The notes beneath the pieces were generated by a model that was not told the origin of the DNA, did no database searches, and saw only the letters and a program-made list of their open reading frames with translations. From NCBI RefSeq assembly GCF_000720725.1, contig NZ_JOCQ01000007.1:1-64000 (forward strand): a DNA stretch of 64,000 nt. Direction: 5' to 3'. The stretch is from Streptomyces rimosus subsp. rimosus. GTDB taxonomy: Bacteria > Actinomycetota > Actinomycetes > Streptomycetales > Streptomycetaceae. Of this stretch, positions 51,126-60,497 are shown piece after piece. Every line of letters begins with the position of its first letter. Within the stretch, counting starts at the first letter, position 1. The translations under genes were made by a program, and so were the position numbers.

Positions 51126-52340
51126 ATGCCTTCCGAGAACAGCCGCTTGAGCGGTACCGTCCGCACCACCGCCCTCACCCTGGCGCTCACCGCCGTCCTG
51201 GCCACCGGGCCCGCCGCGGCAGCCGCGGCCCCCGGGAACCGGACGGACGGCCACCGTCCGGAGACCCGTCGTTCGGACAGCCACCGGGCCACGCAGGACG
51301 CGCTGCGCGCCGTGGTCGAACAGGGCGGGCTGCCCGGGGTGGCCGCCGAGGCCAGGGACGGGCGCGGCCGGTGGTTCGGCTCGGCCGGTCACGCGGACAC
51401 CGGGACGCACCGGGAACGCACCCGCGCCGAGCACTTCCGCGCCGCCAGCATCACGAAGACCTTCATCGCCACCGTCCTCCTCCAACTGGAAGAGGAGAAA
51501 GCCCTGAGCCTGGACGACACCGTGGAGAAGTGGTTGCCGGGGGTGGTGCGCGGCAACGGCAACGACGGCCGCGCCATCAGCCTGCGCCAATTGCTGAACC
51601 ACACCAGCGGCCTCTTCAACTACACCAGCGATCCCGAGTTCGCACACCGCACCTCCGGCCGCGGATTCCCCGGCCACCGCTACACCACCTACCGTCCCGC
51701 GGACCTGGTCGCCCTCGCCATGAAGCAGCCGCCGCGCACCACATCGGGCCAGGCCTCGTACAGCAACACCAACTACGTCCTGGCCGGGATGGTCATCGAA
51801 AAGGTGACGGGCCACTCGTACGCCCACGAGGTGCAGCGGCGCATCCTGACGCCCTTGAAGCTGCGCGAAACCTCCTTCCCGGGCCTGCGCCCCCGGATGC
51901 CGCTGCCGCACCCCACCGCCTACTCACGGCTGCACCAGAAGCAGCCGGACGCGCCCGTCGTGGACGCCACCGCGCAGAACATGTCGTGGCTGGGCGCCGC
52001 GGGCGAGATCATCTCCACCACCGGTGACCTGAACACGTTCTTCCGGGCCCTGACCCGCGGTCAGCTCCTGGGCCCGGAGGCGACCCGGAAGATGTTCGCC
52101 ACCGTGCCCGCGGAGACCGGCGGCTGGCGCTACGGGCTCGGCATCGAGTCCGTCACCCTCTCGTGCGGCGTTACGGTGGTGGGCAAGACGGGCCGCGCGA
52201 ACGGCTCGGTGTCCGGGGTCGTCGGGACGGCGGACGGCGATCACCAGCTGACGTTCAACATCAACGGCGACTGGCTGGGCGACGCCGCCTCGTACGTGGG
52301 GGTGGTGGAGGCCGAGTTCTGCGGGGCGCGCAACGGCTAG
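51126..52340 (+). CDS. Secreted serine hydrolase (beta-lactamase/D-Ala-D-Ala carboxypeptidase family)
   Basis: 404 aa. Signal peptide with Ala-rich cleavage region (ALTAVLATGPAAAAAAPG). Class-C-type fold: SITK (SxxK) in RAASITKTF, YSNTNY (YxN), and HTGRANG-like VGKTGRANGSVSG near the end as KTG. Family includes R61-type DD-peptidases, esterases and beta-lactamases; similar secreted streptomycete enzymes act as DD-carboxypeptidases. Mature start contains a basic spacer. Next to the wall-binding protein, so an envelope role is plausible. Confidence 0.9.
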   Translation: MPSENSRLSGTVRTTALTLALTAVLATGPAAAAAAPGNRTDGHRPETRRSDSHRATQDALRAVVEQGGLPGVAAEARDGRGRWFGSAGHADTGTHRERTRAEHFRAASITKTFIATVLLQLEEEKALSLDDTVEKWLPGVVRGNGNDGRAISLRQLLNHTSGLFNYTSDPEFAHRTSGRGFPGHRYTTYRPADLVALAMKQPPRTTSGQASYSNTNYVLAGMVIEKVTGHSYAHEVQRRILTPLKLRETSFPGLRPRMPLPHPTAYSRLHQKQPDAPVVDATAQNMSWLGAAGEIISTTGDLNTFFRALTRGQLLGPEATRKMFATVPAETGGWRYGLGIESVTLSCGVTVVGKTGRANGSVSGVVGTADGDHQLTFNINGDWLGDAASYVGVVEAEFCGARNG

Positions 52341-52541
52341 GTGTGTTGTCCCGGCACGTTGGTGACAGGTGACACGCTCGCGACGGGCGCTTCTGCCGGA
52401 CCCCACGGCGCCGCACGGGGCAGGCATCGTCGGGGGTACCCCGCACGCCCCCTAGGGGACTCCACCCATGACATCTGTCATCCCGGAGTCACGACACCCG
52501 ACACTGCCGGACGGCGCCGCTCCACCGGCAAGCTGGTGCAC

Positions 52542-53501
52542 ATGACGAGCACAGCCACCACCTCACCACCTGCCACCGGGCGCCGCACGGGGGCGGCGCC
52601 CGTTGTCAGTTTCCGGAAAGTCAGCAAGAACTACGGCTCCGTGAAGGCGGTGGCCGACCTCGACCTGGAGCTGTACCCGGGCGAGACCGTCGCCCTGCTC
52701 GGCCCCAACGGCGCCGGCAAGTCCTCCACCCTCGACCTGCTCCTGGGCCTGCGCAACGCCGACACCGGCTCCGTGTCGCTGTTCGGCACGACGCCGCAGC
52801 GCGCCATCGAGCAGGGCAAGGTCGGCGCGATGCTGCAGAGCGGCGGCCTGATGGGCGGCGTCAAGGTCCGCGAGCTGGTCCGGCTCGCCGCCGACCTGCA
52901 CCCGCACGCCTACCCGGTCGACCGGATCCTGGACACCGCCGGGATCACCGAGATCGCCGACCGGATGGTCGACAAGCTCTCCGGCGGCCAGGAGCAGCGG
53001 GTGCGGTTCGCGCTCGCCACGGCCGGTGCCAACGACCTGATCGTGCTGGACGAGCCGACCACCGGTATGGACGTCTCCTCCCGGCAGACCTTCTGGGGCA
53101 CCATGCGGGCCCAGGCCCAGCAGGGCCGTACGGTGCTGTTCGCCACCCACTACCTCGAAGAGGCGGACGAGATCGCGGACCGCGTGATCGTGCTGCACCG
53201 GGGCCGGGTGCTGGCCGACGGCACCTCCGCCGAGATCAAGGCGCGGGCCGGTGCCCGCCGCGTCACCTTCGACCTGGACGGCCCGGCCGACCGCGAGGCG
53301 CTGCGCGGCCTGCCGAGCCTGACCTCCCTGGAGGTCTCCGGCCGTACCGTACGCATCCAGTCCCAGGACGCGGACGCCACGGTGCACGCCGTCTACGGCC
53401 TCGGCCTGTACCCGCGCAACCTGGAAGTGGCCGGACTCGGCCTGGAGCAGGCGTTCATCGCCATCACCGACGCAGCGACCGCCGAGGAGGCGGCACGATG
53501 A
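52542..53501 (+). CDS. ABC exporter ATPase
   Basis: 319 aa. Walker A GPNGAGKS, Q-loop MLQSGGLMGGVKV, signature LSGGQEQRVRFALA, Walker B LIVLDEPTTGMD, switch FATHYLEEADEIADR. The C-terminal extension is typical of drug or lantibiotic-type exporters (DrrA/CcmA class). ATG 52542 is the start that matches the family; GTG 52536 is possible and the ribosome site is weak. Overlaps the permease by 4 bases; forms a four-gene block with the kinase and response regulator. Confidence 0.92.
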   Translation: MTSTATTSPPATGRRTGAAPVVSFRKVSKNYGSVKAVADLDLELYPGETVALLGPNGAGKSSTLDLLLGLRNADTGSVSLFGTTPQRAIEQGKVGAMLQSGGLMGGVKVRELVRLAADLHPHAYPVDRILDTAGITEIADRMVDKLSGGQEQRVRFALATAGANDLIVLDEPTTGMDVSSRQTFWGTMRAQAQQGRTVLFATHYLEEADEIADRVIVLHRGRVLADGTSAEIKARAGARRVTFDLDGPADREALRGLPSLTSLEVSGRTVRIQSQDADATVHAVYGLGLYPRNLEVAGLGLEQAFIAITDAATAEEAAR

Positions 53502-54235
53502 CCACCCTGATCAAGCTGGAGATCGTCCGCGCCCTGCGGAACAAGAAGTTCATGTTCTTCTCGGTGATCTACCCGCCGGTGCTCTACCTGATCATCGCGG
53601 GCGGCGCCGACAACTCACCGATACCCGGCATGAAGCTGAACATGGCCCTGTACTACATGGTCGCCATGTCCGCGTTCGGCGCGATGACCGCCGTGCTCAT
53701 CGGCAACAGCGAGGCGATAGCCAAGGAGCGGGAGAAGGGCTGGGTACGGCAGCTGCGGCTGACCGCGCTGCCCGGACGTGGCTATGTCGCCGCCAAGATG
53801 GCCTCCGCCGCGACGGTCAGCCTGCCGTCCATCGTGCTCGTCATGCTCGTCGGCGCCATGGTCAAGGGCGTACGCCTGGAGGCCTGGCAGTGGATCGCCA
53901 TCCCCGTCGGCACCTGGCTCGGCAGCTTCGTCTTCGCCGCCCTCGGCGTGGCCATCGGCTACCTGGCCAGCGGCGACGCGGTCCGTCCGATTGCGATGAT
54001 GGTGTACTTCGTGCTGGCATTCCTCGGCGGGCTGTGGATGCCGCTGACGATCCTGCCGCAGTGGGTGCAGAACATCGCCGAGTGGCTGCCCACCCACGCG
54101 TACGCCGCGCTCGGCACCGCCGTCGAGGCCGGCGGCGCCCCGCACGTCAAGGACGTGGCCATCCTCGTCGGCTACCTGATCGTCTTCGCCGGGGGCGCGG
54201 CCTGGCTCTATCGGAAGGACACGCGTACGGCATGA
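53498..54235 (+). CDS. ABC-2 type permease
   Basis: 245 aa, six hydrophobic segments; motifs AKEREKGWVRQLRLTALPGRGYVAAK (quoted in parts) and FLGGLWMPLTILPQWVQ are the ABC-2 membrane signature. Works with the ATPase just upstream, probably exporting a drug, lipid or peptide. Overlaps both neighbours by ATGA. Confidence 0.92.
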   Translation: MTTLIKLEIVRALRNKKFMFFSVIYPPVLYLIIAGGADNSPIPGMKLNMALYYMVAMSAFGAMTAVLIGNSEAIAKEREKGWVRQLRLTALPGRGYVAAKMASAATVSLPSIVLVMLVGAMVKGVRLEAWQWIAIPVGTWLGSFVFAALGVAIGYLASGDAVRPIAMMVYFVLAFLGGLWMPLTILPQWVQNIAEWLPTHAYAALGTAVEAGGAPHVKDVAILVGYLIVFAGGAAWLYRKDTRTA

Positions 54236-55470
54236 CCGAGCCGGAGACCGGAACCAACCCGGCGATGTTCGGGGTGGCGCCCCGCACGCGCAAGCAGATG
54301 CTGACCAAGTGCATCTGGATCGTCATCTGGTTCCTGTACCTGACGGGTCCGATCGGGGACCTGGCCGAGGGCGGCCTGTCCCCGGCGGACGAGGCGCTGG
54401 GCTGGGCCGGTCTCCTGACGTTCATCGGCGTCTACTTCGCGCTGCTGTTCCGGCACATGACGCACCGGCCGCTGCCGGACGGCCTGGTCCGGGCGGCGGT
54501 GCTCTTCATCGTGGCGCTCGCCGTCCTGCTGTCCTGGGAGATCGGCCCGAACTGGCTGGTGCTCTTCACGTTCGCGTGCGTCTCCGTGGGCGTCACCCAG
54601 CCCTTCCGCGTCTCGCGGTGGGCCATCCCCGCGCTGACCGGCACCCTCGTACTGATCGGCCTGCGCTATCCGCACGTGCAGGTTTACCTCTTCGCGTACG
54701 CCCTGCCCTGCCTGCTCAGCGGGTTCGCGATGGTCGGCGTGCAGCACATGGTCCGTACGATGCAGGAGCTGCGCGCCGCCCGCCAGGAGGTCGCCCGGCT
54801 CGCCGCCAACGAGGAGCGGCTGCGCCTCGCCCGCGACCTGCACGACCTCCTCGGCCACTCGCTCTCCCTGATCACGCTCAAGAGCGAGCTGGCCGGACGG
54901 ATGCTCCCCGGCACCCCGGATGCCGCGGCCCAGCAGGTCGCCGACATCGAACGGGTCAGCCGCCAGGCCCTGGTGGACGTCCGCGAGGCCGTCACCGGCT
55001 ACCGGCGCCCCCGCCTGGCCGTCGAACTGGCCGGGGCCCGCGCCGCGCTGCGCACCGCCGCGATCACGGCGGACATCGATCCGGCCCTGGAGCAGGAACA
55101 CCGGGGCCTGTCGGCGGACGGGGAGGGCGCGCTGGCCTGGGCGCTGCGCGAGGCCGTCACCAACGTCGTACGGCACAGCGGCGCCGACCGCTGCGAGCTG
55201 CTGCTCACCGAGGAGTGGGAGGCCGACGAACGGCGCTATCTGCGCCTGTCCGTCGTCGACGACGGCACCGGCCCGCCGCGCGGCGGAGGCCACGACGGCA
55301 ACGGCCTCAGCGGCCTGCGCGAACGCCTCGCCCTGGCCGACGGCCGCCTGGAAACGGGCGCCGCACGAAGCGGCCGCGGCTTCGCCCTGCACGCGTACGT
55401 CCCGCTCGGCGCCCCACCGCTGACGGACACCGCCGGCCATGTCACGGATCACAGCGCGTCCGGGACATAG
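54232..55470 (+). CDS. Sensor histidine kinase (NarL/DesK-type)
   Basis: 412 aa. About five membrane helices in residues 20-175, then a dimerisation helix with phospho-acceptor His in RLRLARDLHDLLGHSLSLI (HisKA_3), and HATPase (REAVTNVVRHSGA; VVDDGTGP; GLSGLRERL). Short external loops suggest it senses membrane state or reports on the exporter, as in LiaS/DesK systems. Co-translated with the exporter permease. Its likely regulator is at 56140, but another gene lies between. Confidence 0.9.
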   Translation: MTEPETGTNPAMFGVAPRTRKQMLTKCIWIVIWFLYLTGPIGDLAEGGLSPADEALGWAGLLTFIGVYFALLFRHMTHRPLPDGLVRAAVLFIVALAVLLSWEIGPNWLVLFTFACVSVGVTQPFRVSRWAIPALTGTLVLIGLRYPHVQVYLFAYALPCLLSGFAMVGVQHMVRTMQELRAARQEVARLAANEERLRLARDLHDLLGHSLSLITLKSELAGRMLPGTPDAAAQQVADIERVSRQALVDVREAVTGYRRPRLAVELAGARAALRTAAITADIDPALEQEHRGLSADGEGALAWALREAVTNVVRHSGADRCELLLTEEWEADERRYLRLSVVDDGTGPPRGGGHDGNGLSGLRERLALADGRLETGAARSGRGFALHAYVPLGAPPLTDTAGHVTDHSASGT

Positions 55471-55560
55471 CTCGCCGTTCAAGATCCGGCACCGGACGCA
55501 GCTATGAGGGGCGTGCGACGATGCGTCGGCCGGCAGAGCCACGAGCGGAGACGAAGGACG

Positions 55561-56064
55561 ATGGAGTACATCAATGCGGAGGCGCAGACCGGCACCGTGC
55601 CCGGCGTCCTGTCCGCTGCCCCTTACCTGGAGCGTCTGGCCTCGCTCGCTGACGATCTGCCGGCCGGGGCCCGGGCCTTCGCCACCGCCCCGGACCACTA
55701 CGACTTCTCCGGCAAGCGGTGTGTGAAGGACCTGGAACTCCAGCACATCCGGGGCATCGGAGCCGATGACCAACAGCTGGAGATCCGGTTCCGGCACAAC
55801 TGCTGGAAGCACGACGAGGACCTGATCATCCGCTACACAGGTGTCTCCGGCTTCCATGCCGAAAGCGCCGAGGAGGACAGTGCCGAGGGGGACAGCGTCG
55901 AGGAGGGCAGCTGGGAAGACCTCGGGACCGTGATCCTGGACGAGGTCCTGCCCCACCGGAACGGCTGCAGCCACGAGATCGCGTTCCGGAACGGCTCACT
56001 CGCCGTCGTCTGCCATGACCTCGACGCGACCTGGACCGTGGCTGACTGCCCCGGCAATCCGTGA
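55561..56064 (+). CDS. Hypothetical protein between kinase and regulator, 167 aa
   Basis: ATG 55561 with GAAGGA about five bases upstream. Acidic, soluble; central HNCWKHDEDLIIRYTGV and an acidic repeat-like stretch (ESAEEDSAEGDSVEEGSWED); C-terminal half LPHRNGCSHEIAFRNGSLAVVCHDLDATW. No signal peptide or helix. Three Cys and several His might bind metal. No family recognised; resembles the small immunity-type or accessory proteins of streptomycetes only in size and acidity. Confidence 0.7.
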   Translation: MEYINAEAQTGTVPGVLSAAPYLERLASLADDLPAGARAFATAPDHYDFSGKRCVKDLELQHIRGIGADDQQLEIRFRHNCWKHDEDLIIRYTGVSGFHAESAEEDSAEGDSVEEGSWEDLGTVILDEVLPHRNGCSHEIAFRNGSLAVVCHDLDATWTVADCPGNP

Positions 56065-56127
56065 ACCAGGCAAGTCGTCCCCACCGCCCCCTGCCCGACC
56101 GCGCCCCGACCAGGGCCTCCAGCTGGC

Positions 56128-56133
56128 TAGGGT
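56128..56133 (+). promoter_or_regulatory. -10 box TAGGGT of response regulator
   Basis: TAGGGT, six bases, ATG 56140; leaderless. Gives the regulator its own promoter, separate from the kinase. Confidence 0.5.
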
Positions 56134-56139
56134 TGCCCC

Positions 56140-56778
56140 ATGACTGACCTCCGCCACGACCGGCCCCCGCAGAAAGTGCGCCTCCTTCTTGCCGAGGACC
56201 AGTCCATGGTTCGCGAGGCGCTGGCCGCGCTCCTGGGGCTGGAGCCGGATCTGGAGGTCGTGGCGCAGGCCGCTCGGGGCGACGAGGTCGTCGCCGCGGC
56301 GCGGGCGCAGGCTGTGGACGTGGCGCTGCTCGACATCGAGATGCCGGGGATCAGCGGGCTGGACGCGGCCGCCCTGCTGCGCGCCGAGTTCCCGGAGCTG
56401 AAGGTCGTCATCCTGACCACGTTCGGGCGGCCCGGCTATCTGCGCCGCGCGATGGAGTGCGGCGCCGACGCGTTCCTGGTCAAGGACGCCCCGGCGGCGC
56501 AACTGGCGGACGCCGTGCGGCGGGTGCTGCGCGGCGAGCGGGTCATCGACCCGGCGCTCGCGGCGGCGGCCCTGGCCGACGGGGCGAATCCGCTCACCGA
56601 CCGCGAGCGCGATGTGCTGCGCGCGGCGGCCGACGGCTCCACCAACGCCGAGATCGCCGCCGCCCTGACCCTCTCCCAGGGCACCGTGCGCAACTACCTG
56701 TCCACCGCCATCCAGAAGACGGGCGCCCGCAACCGCGCCGAGGCCGTCCGCACGGCGGGCGACAAGGGCTGGTTGTAG
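56140..56778 (+). CDS. NarL/LuxR-family response regulator
   Basis: 212 aa. Receiver with acidic pocket ED (19-20), phosphorylation D65 in VALLDIEMPG, Thr in ILTTFG, Lys in FLVKDAPA. C-terminal LuxR HTH (LTDRERDVLRAAADGSTN, then EIAAALTLSQGTVRNYLSTAIQK). DesR-type; expected partner of the kinase at 54232, and likely controls the ABC exporter. Confidence 0.92.
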   Translation: MTDLRHDRPPQKVRLLLAEDQSMVREALAALLGLEPDLEVVAQAARGDEVVAAARAQAVDVALLDIEMPGISGLDAAALLRAEFPELKVVILTTFGRPGYLRRAMECGADAFLVKDAPAAQLADAVRRVLRGERVIDPALAAAALADGANPLTDRERDVLRAAADGSTNAEIAAALTLSQGTVRNYLSTAIQKTGARNRAEAVRTAGDKGWL

Positions 56779-56889
56779 CCCCGCGGCCCGCAGGGGGCCC
56801 GGCCGCTGTAAGGAGTCTCACCCGCGCCACGGCTCCCACCAGGACTTTCGGCCCTGGGCCGACCGGTCGGGCGGGCGCACGCTGGACAG

Positions 56890-58050
56890 GTGACGACCAT
56901 CCAGCGATCCCCGGCGCGTGACCGCGGTGTGGCGATGCTGCTGGTCATCGTGACCCTGGCCATCACGCTGGCGGACGCGGTGTCCGGCCCGCAGCTGCAC
57001 TTCGCCCTGTTCATGGGCATCGCGCCGCTGATCGCCGCGCTGCGCTGCGCCTACCGGTGGACCGCCGCGGTGGCCGCCGTCTACGTCCTGTGCCAGGCGT
57101 ACATCCACGCCCGCCTCGTACCGGACTGGTCCGTGGCCAGCAAGGTCGTCGGGATCTTCGGGGTGGCGCTGGTCGCCGTCTTCGCGCTGGTGCTGTGCCG
57201 TACGCGGCTGGAGCGGGAGGCGCTGTACGCCCGTACGAGCATGGTCGCCGACGCGGTGCAGCGGGAGATGCTGCGCGAGCTGCCGCTGACCGCCGGGCCG
57301 CTGGAGGCCTACGGGTTCTACGTCTCCGCCCAGGAGGGCGCGCGCGTCGGCGGGGACATCTACGAGGCCGTCTCGACGCCGCACGGGCTGCGGCTGGTGA
57401 TCGGCGACGTGCAGGGCAAGGGCATGCCCGCGATCGGCGCCGGACACGAGGTGCTGGCCTCGTTCCGGGAGGCGGCTTACTACAAGGACACCCTCGAAGC
57501 CGTCGCCGAGCGCATGGAACAGGCACTGTCCCGCTACAACGCCCGCTCCGCCGAGCGCGGCGGCCAGGAGCGGTTCGTCACCGCCCTGCTGCTGGAGGTG
57601 CGCGGGGAGGACGGCACGAAGGTGCTCTCCTGCGGGCACATTCCGTACTACCTCGTAAGGGACGGCCAGGTCGGCGAGCGTACCGACGGCGAAGGCGGCC
57701 TGCCCCTGGGCCTGGGGTGGCTCACCGATGAGGCACGCCGGAGCGTGGCCGTCGAGCCGCTGGCGGACGACTGGATCGTGCTGTGCACCGACGGCGTCAC
57801 CGAGGCGCGCGGCGCGGATGGCGCGTTCTACCCGCTGGCCGACCGCCTGGCCCGCTGGACGCACCTGGAGCCGGACGAGCTGGCGCACACGCTCCGCGCC
57901 GACCTGGAGCGGTTCACCGGCGGGCAGCTGAAGGACGACGCGACCGTACTGATCGTGCGCCGCGGCCCGCACGCCGCACCGCGTACGGACGCGGAGGCCG
58001 CCCGGGCCACGCCGGATCAGTTGAGCATGGCGCGCGCTGCCGCGGCCTGA
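56890..58050 (+). CDS. Membrane PP2C (SpoIIE-type) phosphatase
   Basis: 386 aa. GTG 56890 lies six bases after CACGCT, a weak leaderless pattern. Three hydrophobic segments in residues 14-105 (AMLLVIVTLAITLADAV; ALFMGIAPLIAAL; VVGIFGVALVAVFALVL), then a cytosolic SpoIIE phosphatase (115-355) with metal Asp in VGGDIYEAV, GDVQGKG, CTDGVTEARG and KDDATVLIV. No sensor domain beyond the membrane part. Probably dephosphorylates an anti-sigma-factor antagonist. Overlaps the convergent SirB1-like gene by 34 bases. Confidence 0.9.
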   Translation: MTTIQRSPARDRGVAMLLVIVTLAITLADAVSGPQLHFALFMGIAPLIAALRCAYRWTAAVAAVYVLCQAYIHARLVPDWSVASKVVGIFGVALVAVFALVLCRTRLEREALYARTSMVADAVQREMLRELPLTAGPLEAYGFYVSAQEGARVGGDIYEAVSTPHGLRLVIGDVQGKGMPAIGAGHEVLASFREAAYYKDTLEAVAERMEQALSRYNARSAERGGQERFVTALLLEVRGEDGTKVLSCGHIPYYLVRDGQVGERTDGEGGLPLGLGWLTDEARRSVAVEPLADDWIVLCTDGVTEARGADGAFYPLADRLARWTHLEPDELAHTLRADLERFTGGQLKDDATVLIVRRGPHAAPRTDAEAARATPDQLSMARAAAA

Positions 58051-58892
58051 CGGCGCATCGCCGCCGCGGCGGGCGGATCGACCGCCTCGACCACCTCCGC
58101 GTACTCCTCCAGCTCGGCGGCGCCGCCCAGGAAATCGCCGCGCTGGACGAGCAGCTGCGCGTGGTCGTGGCGCAGCCGCGCCGGGTGGCTGGGCAGCAGC
58201 AGGGACAGTTCGACCGCCCACAGCTGTACGGCGCTGTGCTCCGGCCGGGCCGCCGCCCACGCCCGGATGTTGTTCAGGATGCGCAGCACGATCTCCAGCG
58301 GCTCGGCCGGCGTGAGCATCTGCTCGGTCAGCGGCGCCCCGGTCGCGCCCGCGACCAGCACCCCCGCGTCCTCGTCGGTCAGCAGCCGCCCGCCGTCGAA
58401 CGGATCGACGAGGACGTGCGCACCGTACGGATCGCCGAAGCCGACGACGAAGTGGCCCGGCAGCGCCACCCCGTACACCGGCGCCCCGGCCCGCCGCGCG
58501 ACCTCCATCCACACCACCGACAGCAGGATCGGCAGACCCCGCCGGCGCCGCAGCACCTCGTGCAGCAGCGACGACTCCAGGCGCCGGTAGTCGGCGGGCG
58601 TGCCGCGGAAGCCGAGGCGCGCGCCGAGCAGTTCGGCGACGTTGCGGGCCCACGGACGCGGGCCGCCGGCCGGGGCGAACGGCAGCCGCCCGGCCAGCGC
58701 GTCCAGCTCGATCTGGGCCGCGTCCGCGCCTGCCTCGTCCAGCGCGGGATCGGCCTCCGCCGCGATCAGCAGGCACAGCAGGGCCAGGTCCGGCCGCTCG
58801 TCGCGCGCGGCCTCGGCGAACTGCCGCCGCCGCTCGGCGGAGGCGCCGTTCCCGTCCGGCTCCGGGAGCCCGCGGGGCTCGTACCCGTTCAG
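58017..58892 (-). CDS. SirB1/transglutaminase-like protein with probable CTG start
   Basis: 291 aa. SirB1-type domain: LRRRRGLPILLSVVWMEVARRAGAPVYGV (in parts) with GHFVVGFG and DPFDGGRLL, followed by TPR-like helices (AVQLWAVELSLLLP; QRGDFLGGAAELEEY). The frame has no ATG/GTG/TTG before residue 40, but CTG at 58892 has GGAGG six bases upstream and its last two bases plus A form the stop of the upstream gene (CTGA), just like ATGA junctions. So CTG is the best start. Function of the family is unclear, linked to metabolic regulation. Confidence 0.82.
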   Translation of the reverse strand: MNGYEPRGLPEPDGNGASAERRRQFAEAARDERPDLALLCLLIAAEADPALDEAGADAAQIELDALAGRLPFAPAGGPRPWARNVAELLGARLGFRGTPADYRRLESSLLHEVLRRRRGLPILLSVVWMEVARRAGAPVYGVALPGHFVVGFGDPYGAHVLVDPFDGGRLLTDEDAGVLVAGATGAPLTEQMLTPAEPLEIVLRILNNIRAWAAARPEHSAVQLWAVELSLLLPSHPARLRHDHAQLLVQRGDFLGGAAELEEYAEVVEAVDPPAAAAMRRQAAAARAMLN

Positions 58893-59899
58893 CTCGGGCC
58901 TCCCTGAGTGGCGCGCCAGTGGTGGTAGTGGTGGTGGGTGACGAAACCCAGCCCGTCGTAGAGCGCGCGGGCGTCGTGATTGTCCGTTTCCACCTGGAGG
59001 TACGCGGCCGAGGCCCCCTCGTCCAGGGCCTTGCGGGCCAGCGCCGCCATCACGGCCGAGGCCAGCCCGCGCCGCCGGTGCTCCGGCGCCACCTCGACGG
59101 CCGCGAACCCGGCCCAGCGCCCGTCCACCACGCACCGCCCGATCGCGATCACCTCGCCCGTCTCGTCCGGCACGCTCGCGAACCACACGGACGGGCCGCC
59201 GTGCAGCACCTTGAGCACCTCGGGCCCCGGCTCGGCGGACCGCTGGTAGCAGCGCAGCCACCCCGCGCCGATCTCCCGGGCGAGCGCCACCCGGGAGACG
59301 TCCGCGTCCAGGTCGCCGAGGGGGGCCAGCGCCGCGGTCCGGATCTCCGCCGACACCTCGCGCGTCCAGCCGCGGCCGTCCAGTTCGGCCGCCAGGTGCT
59401 CCTGGGTGCCCGGGGCCCCCGTACCGACCTGGATGTAGGCGGGCAGCGAGCGCTCCGCGTACCAGGCGCGGACCCGCTCCAGCGCGGTGTCCAGCGGCAG
59501 CCCCGGATCGCCCAGGGCCGCCACCGAGTTGGCCCGCCGGGTGAAGCCGCCGCTGGCCCGCAGCTGCCACTCGCCCAGCCACGCGCTCTCCACCGGCGGC
59601 CAGCCGCGGGCGGCCACCCGCTCCAGCTCGGGCGCGCTCGTCGCGGGGGAGCGGCGGCGGGCCGGAGCCGCCGGTACCGTCTTGCCCGCGACCAGCGTGG
59701 CCTCGGCAATGCGGACGGTCTCTCCGTTCCGGCGTGTGATGCTCAGCACACCGCCGTCCCAGGATGTGAGCACACCCACCGTGTCGGTGAACTTCGCGGA
59801 CCCCTCGCCGGTGCCGACGAGGCGCCGGACAGATACCCTTTTGCCCACGTCAGCACGGGTGATGTGGACCTCCAGCCGTCCGCCGGTAGTGAATTCCAC
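58889..59899 (-). CDS. GNAT acetyltransferase with N-terminal SH3-like domain
   Basis: 336 aa from GTG 59899. Residues 1-75 form a small beta-barrel-like domain (HITRADVGKRVSVRRL…GVLTSWDGGVLSITRRNG) seen in actinobacterial GNATs. Residues 95-325 carry the acyltransferase, with acetyl-CoA site VAPEHRRRGLASAVMAAL (R/Q-x-x-G-x-G/A) and the closing ALYDGLGFVTHHHYHHW. Substrate unknown. Stop overlaps the CTG start of the next gene. Confidence 0.88.
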   Translation of the reverse strand: MEFTTGGRLEVHITRADVGKRVSVRRLVGTGEGSAKFTDTVGVLTSWDGGVLSITRRNGETVRIAEATLVAGKTVPAAPARRRSPATSAPELERVAARGWPPVESAWLGEWQLRASGGFTRRANSVAALGDPGLPLDTALERVRAWYAERSLPAYIQVGTGAPGTQEHLAAELDGRGWTREVSAEIRTAALAPLGDLDADVSRVALAREIGAGWLRCYQRSAEPGPEVLKVLHGGPSVWFASVPDETGEVIAIGRCVVDGRWAGFAAVEVAPEHRRRGLASAVMAALARKALDEGASAAYLQVETDNHDARALYDGLGFVTHHHYHHWRATQGGPS

Positions 59900-60038
59900 G
59901 GCTCTACCCGCCCCTCTTGTTCGTCTCGTGCCCGGGAACGGAGATACTAGGTGCGGGCATCGACGACGCCGCGCTCCCGCGCGCCCCGCGGCGGAACTGC
60001 CAATCGGTCCGCCAGCCCTACCGAGGAGGAACGACAGC

Positions 60039-60359
60039 GTGACCTACGTCATCGCGCAGCCTTGTGTCGACGTCAAGGACAAGGCATGCATCGAGGAGTG
60101 CCCCGTCGACTGCATCTACGAGGGCTCCCGGTCCTTGTACATCCACCCGGACGAATGCGTCGACTGCGGCGCCTGCGAGCCGGTCTGCCCGGTCGAGGCG
60201 ATCTTCTACGAGGACGACACCCCGGAGGAGTGGAAGGACTACTACAAGGCGAATGTGGAGTTCTTCGACGAGCTCGGTTCGCCCGGTGGCGCCAGCAAGC
60301 TGGGCCTGATCGAGCGCGACCACCCCTTCATCGCAGCGCTGCCGCCGCAGAACGGCTGA
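60039..60359 (+). CDS. fdxA: 7Fe-type ferredoxin
   Basis: 106 aa. GTG 60039 with GAGGAGGA eight bases upstream. Cys9, 17, 21, 25 and Cys40, 43, 46, 50 supply a [3Fe-4S] and a [4Fe-4S] cluster; acidic C-terminal half (YEDDTPEEWKDYY). Length matches FdxA of mycobacteria and streptomycetes. Electron donor for cytochrome P450s or oxidoreductases. The ferredoxin-dapC pair, 138 bases apart, is a typical streptomycete neighbourhood. Confidence 0.93.
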   Translation: MTYVIAQPCVDVKDKACIEECPVDCIYEGSRSLYIHPDECVDCGACEPVCPVEAIFYEDDTPEEWKDYYKANVEFFDELGSPGGASKLGLIERDHPFIAALPPQNG

Positions 60360-60497
60360 GCGGCCGCATGGCGCCGCCCCGGTCCCGTACGGCCGGCCGC
60401 CCCCTCGCGTAGGACACGCGACGGGGTGCCGATGCCGCACGGGGCCGAGGCGTTTCCGGCCCTGTGGGTCCTGAGGAACGTGAGGAAAGAGAGCAAC

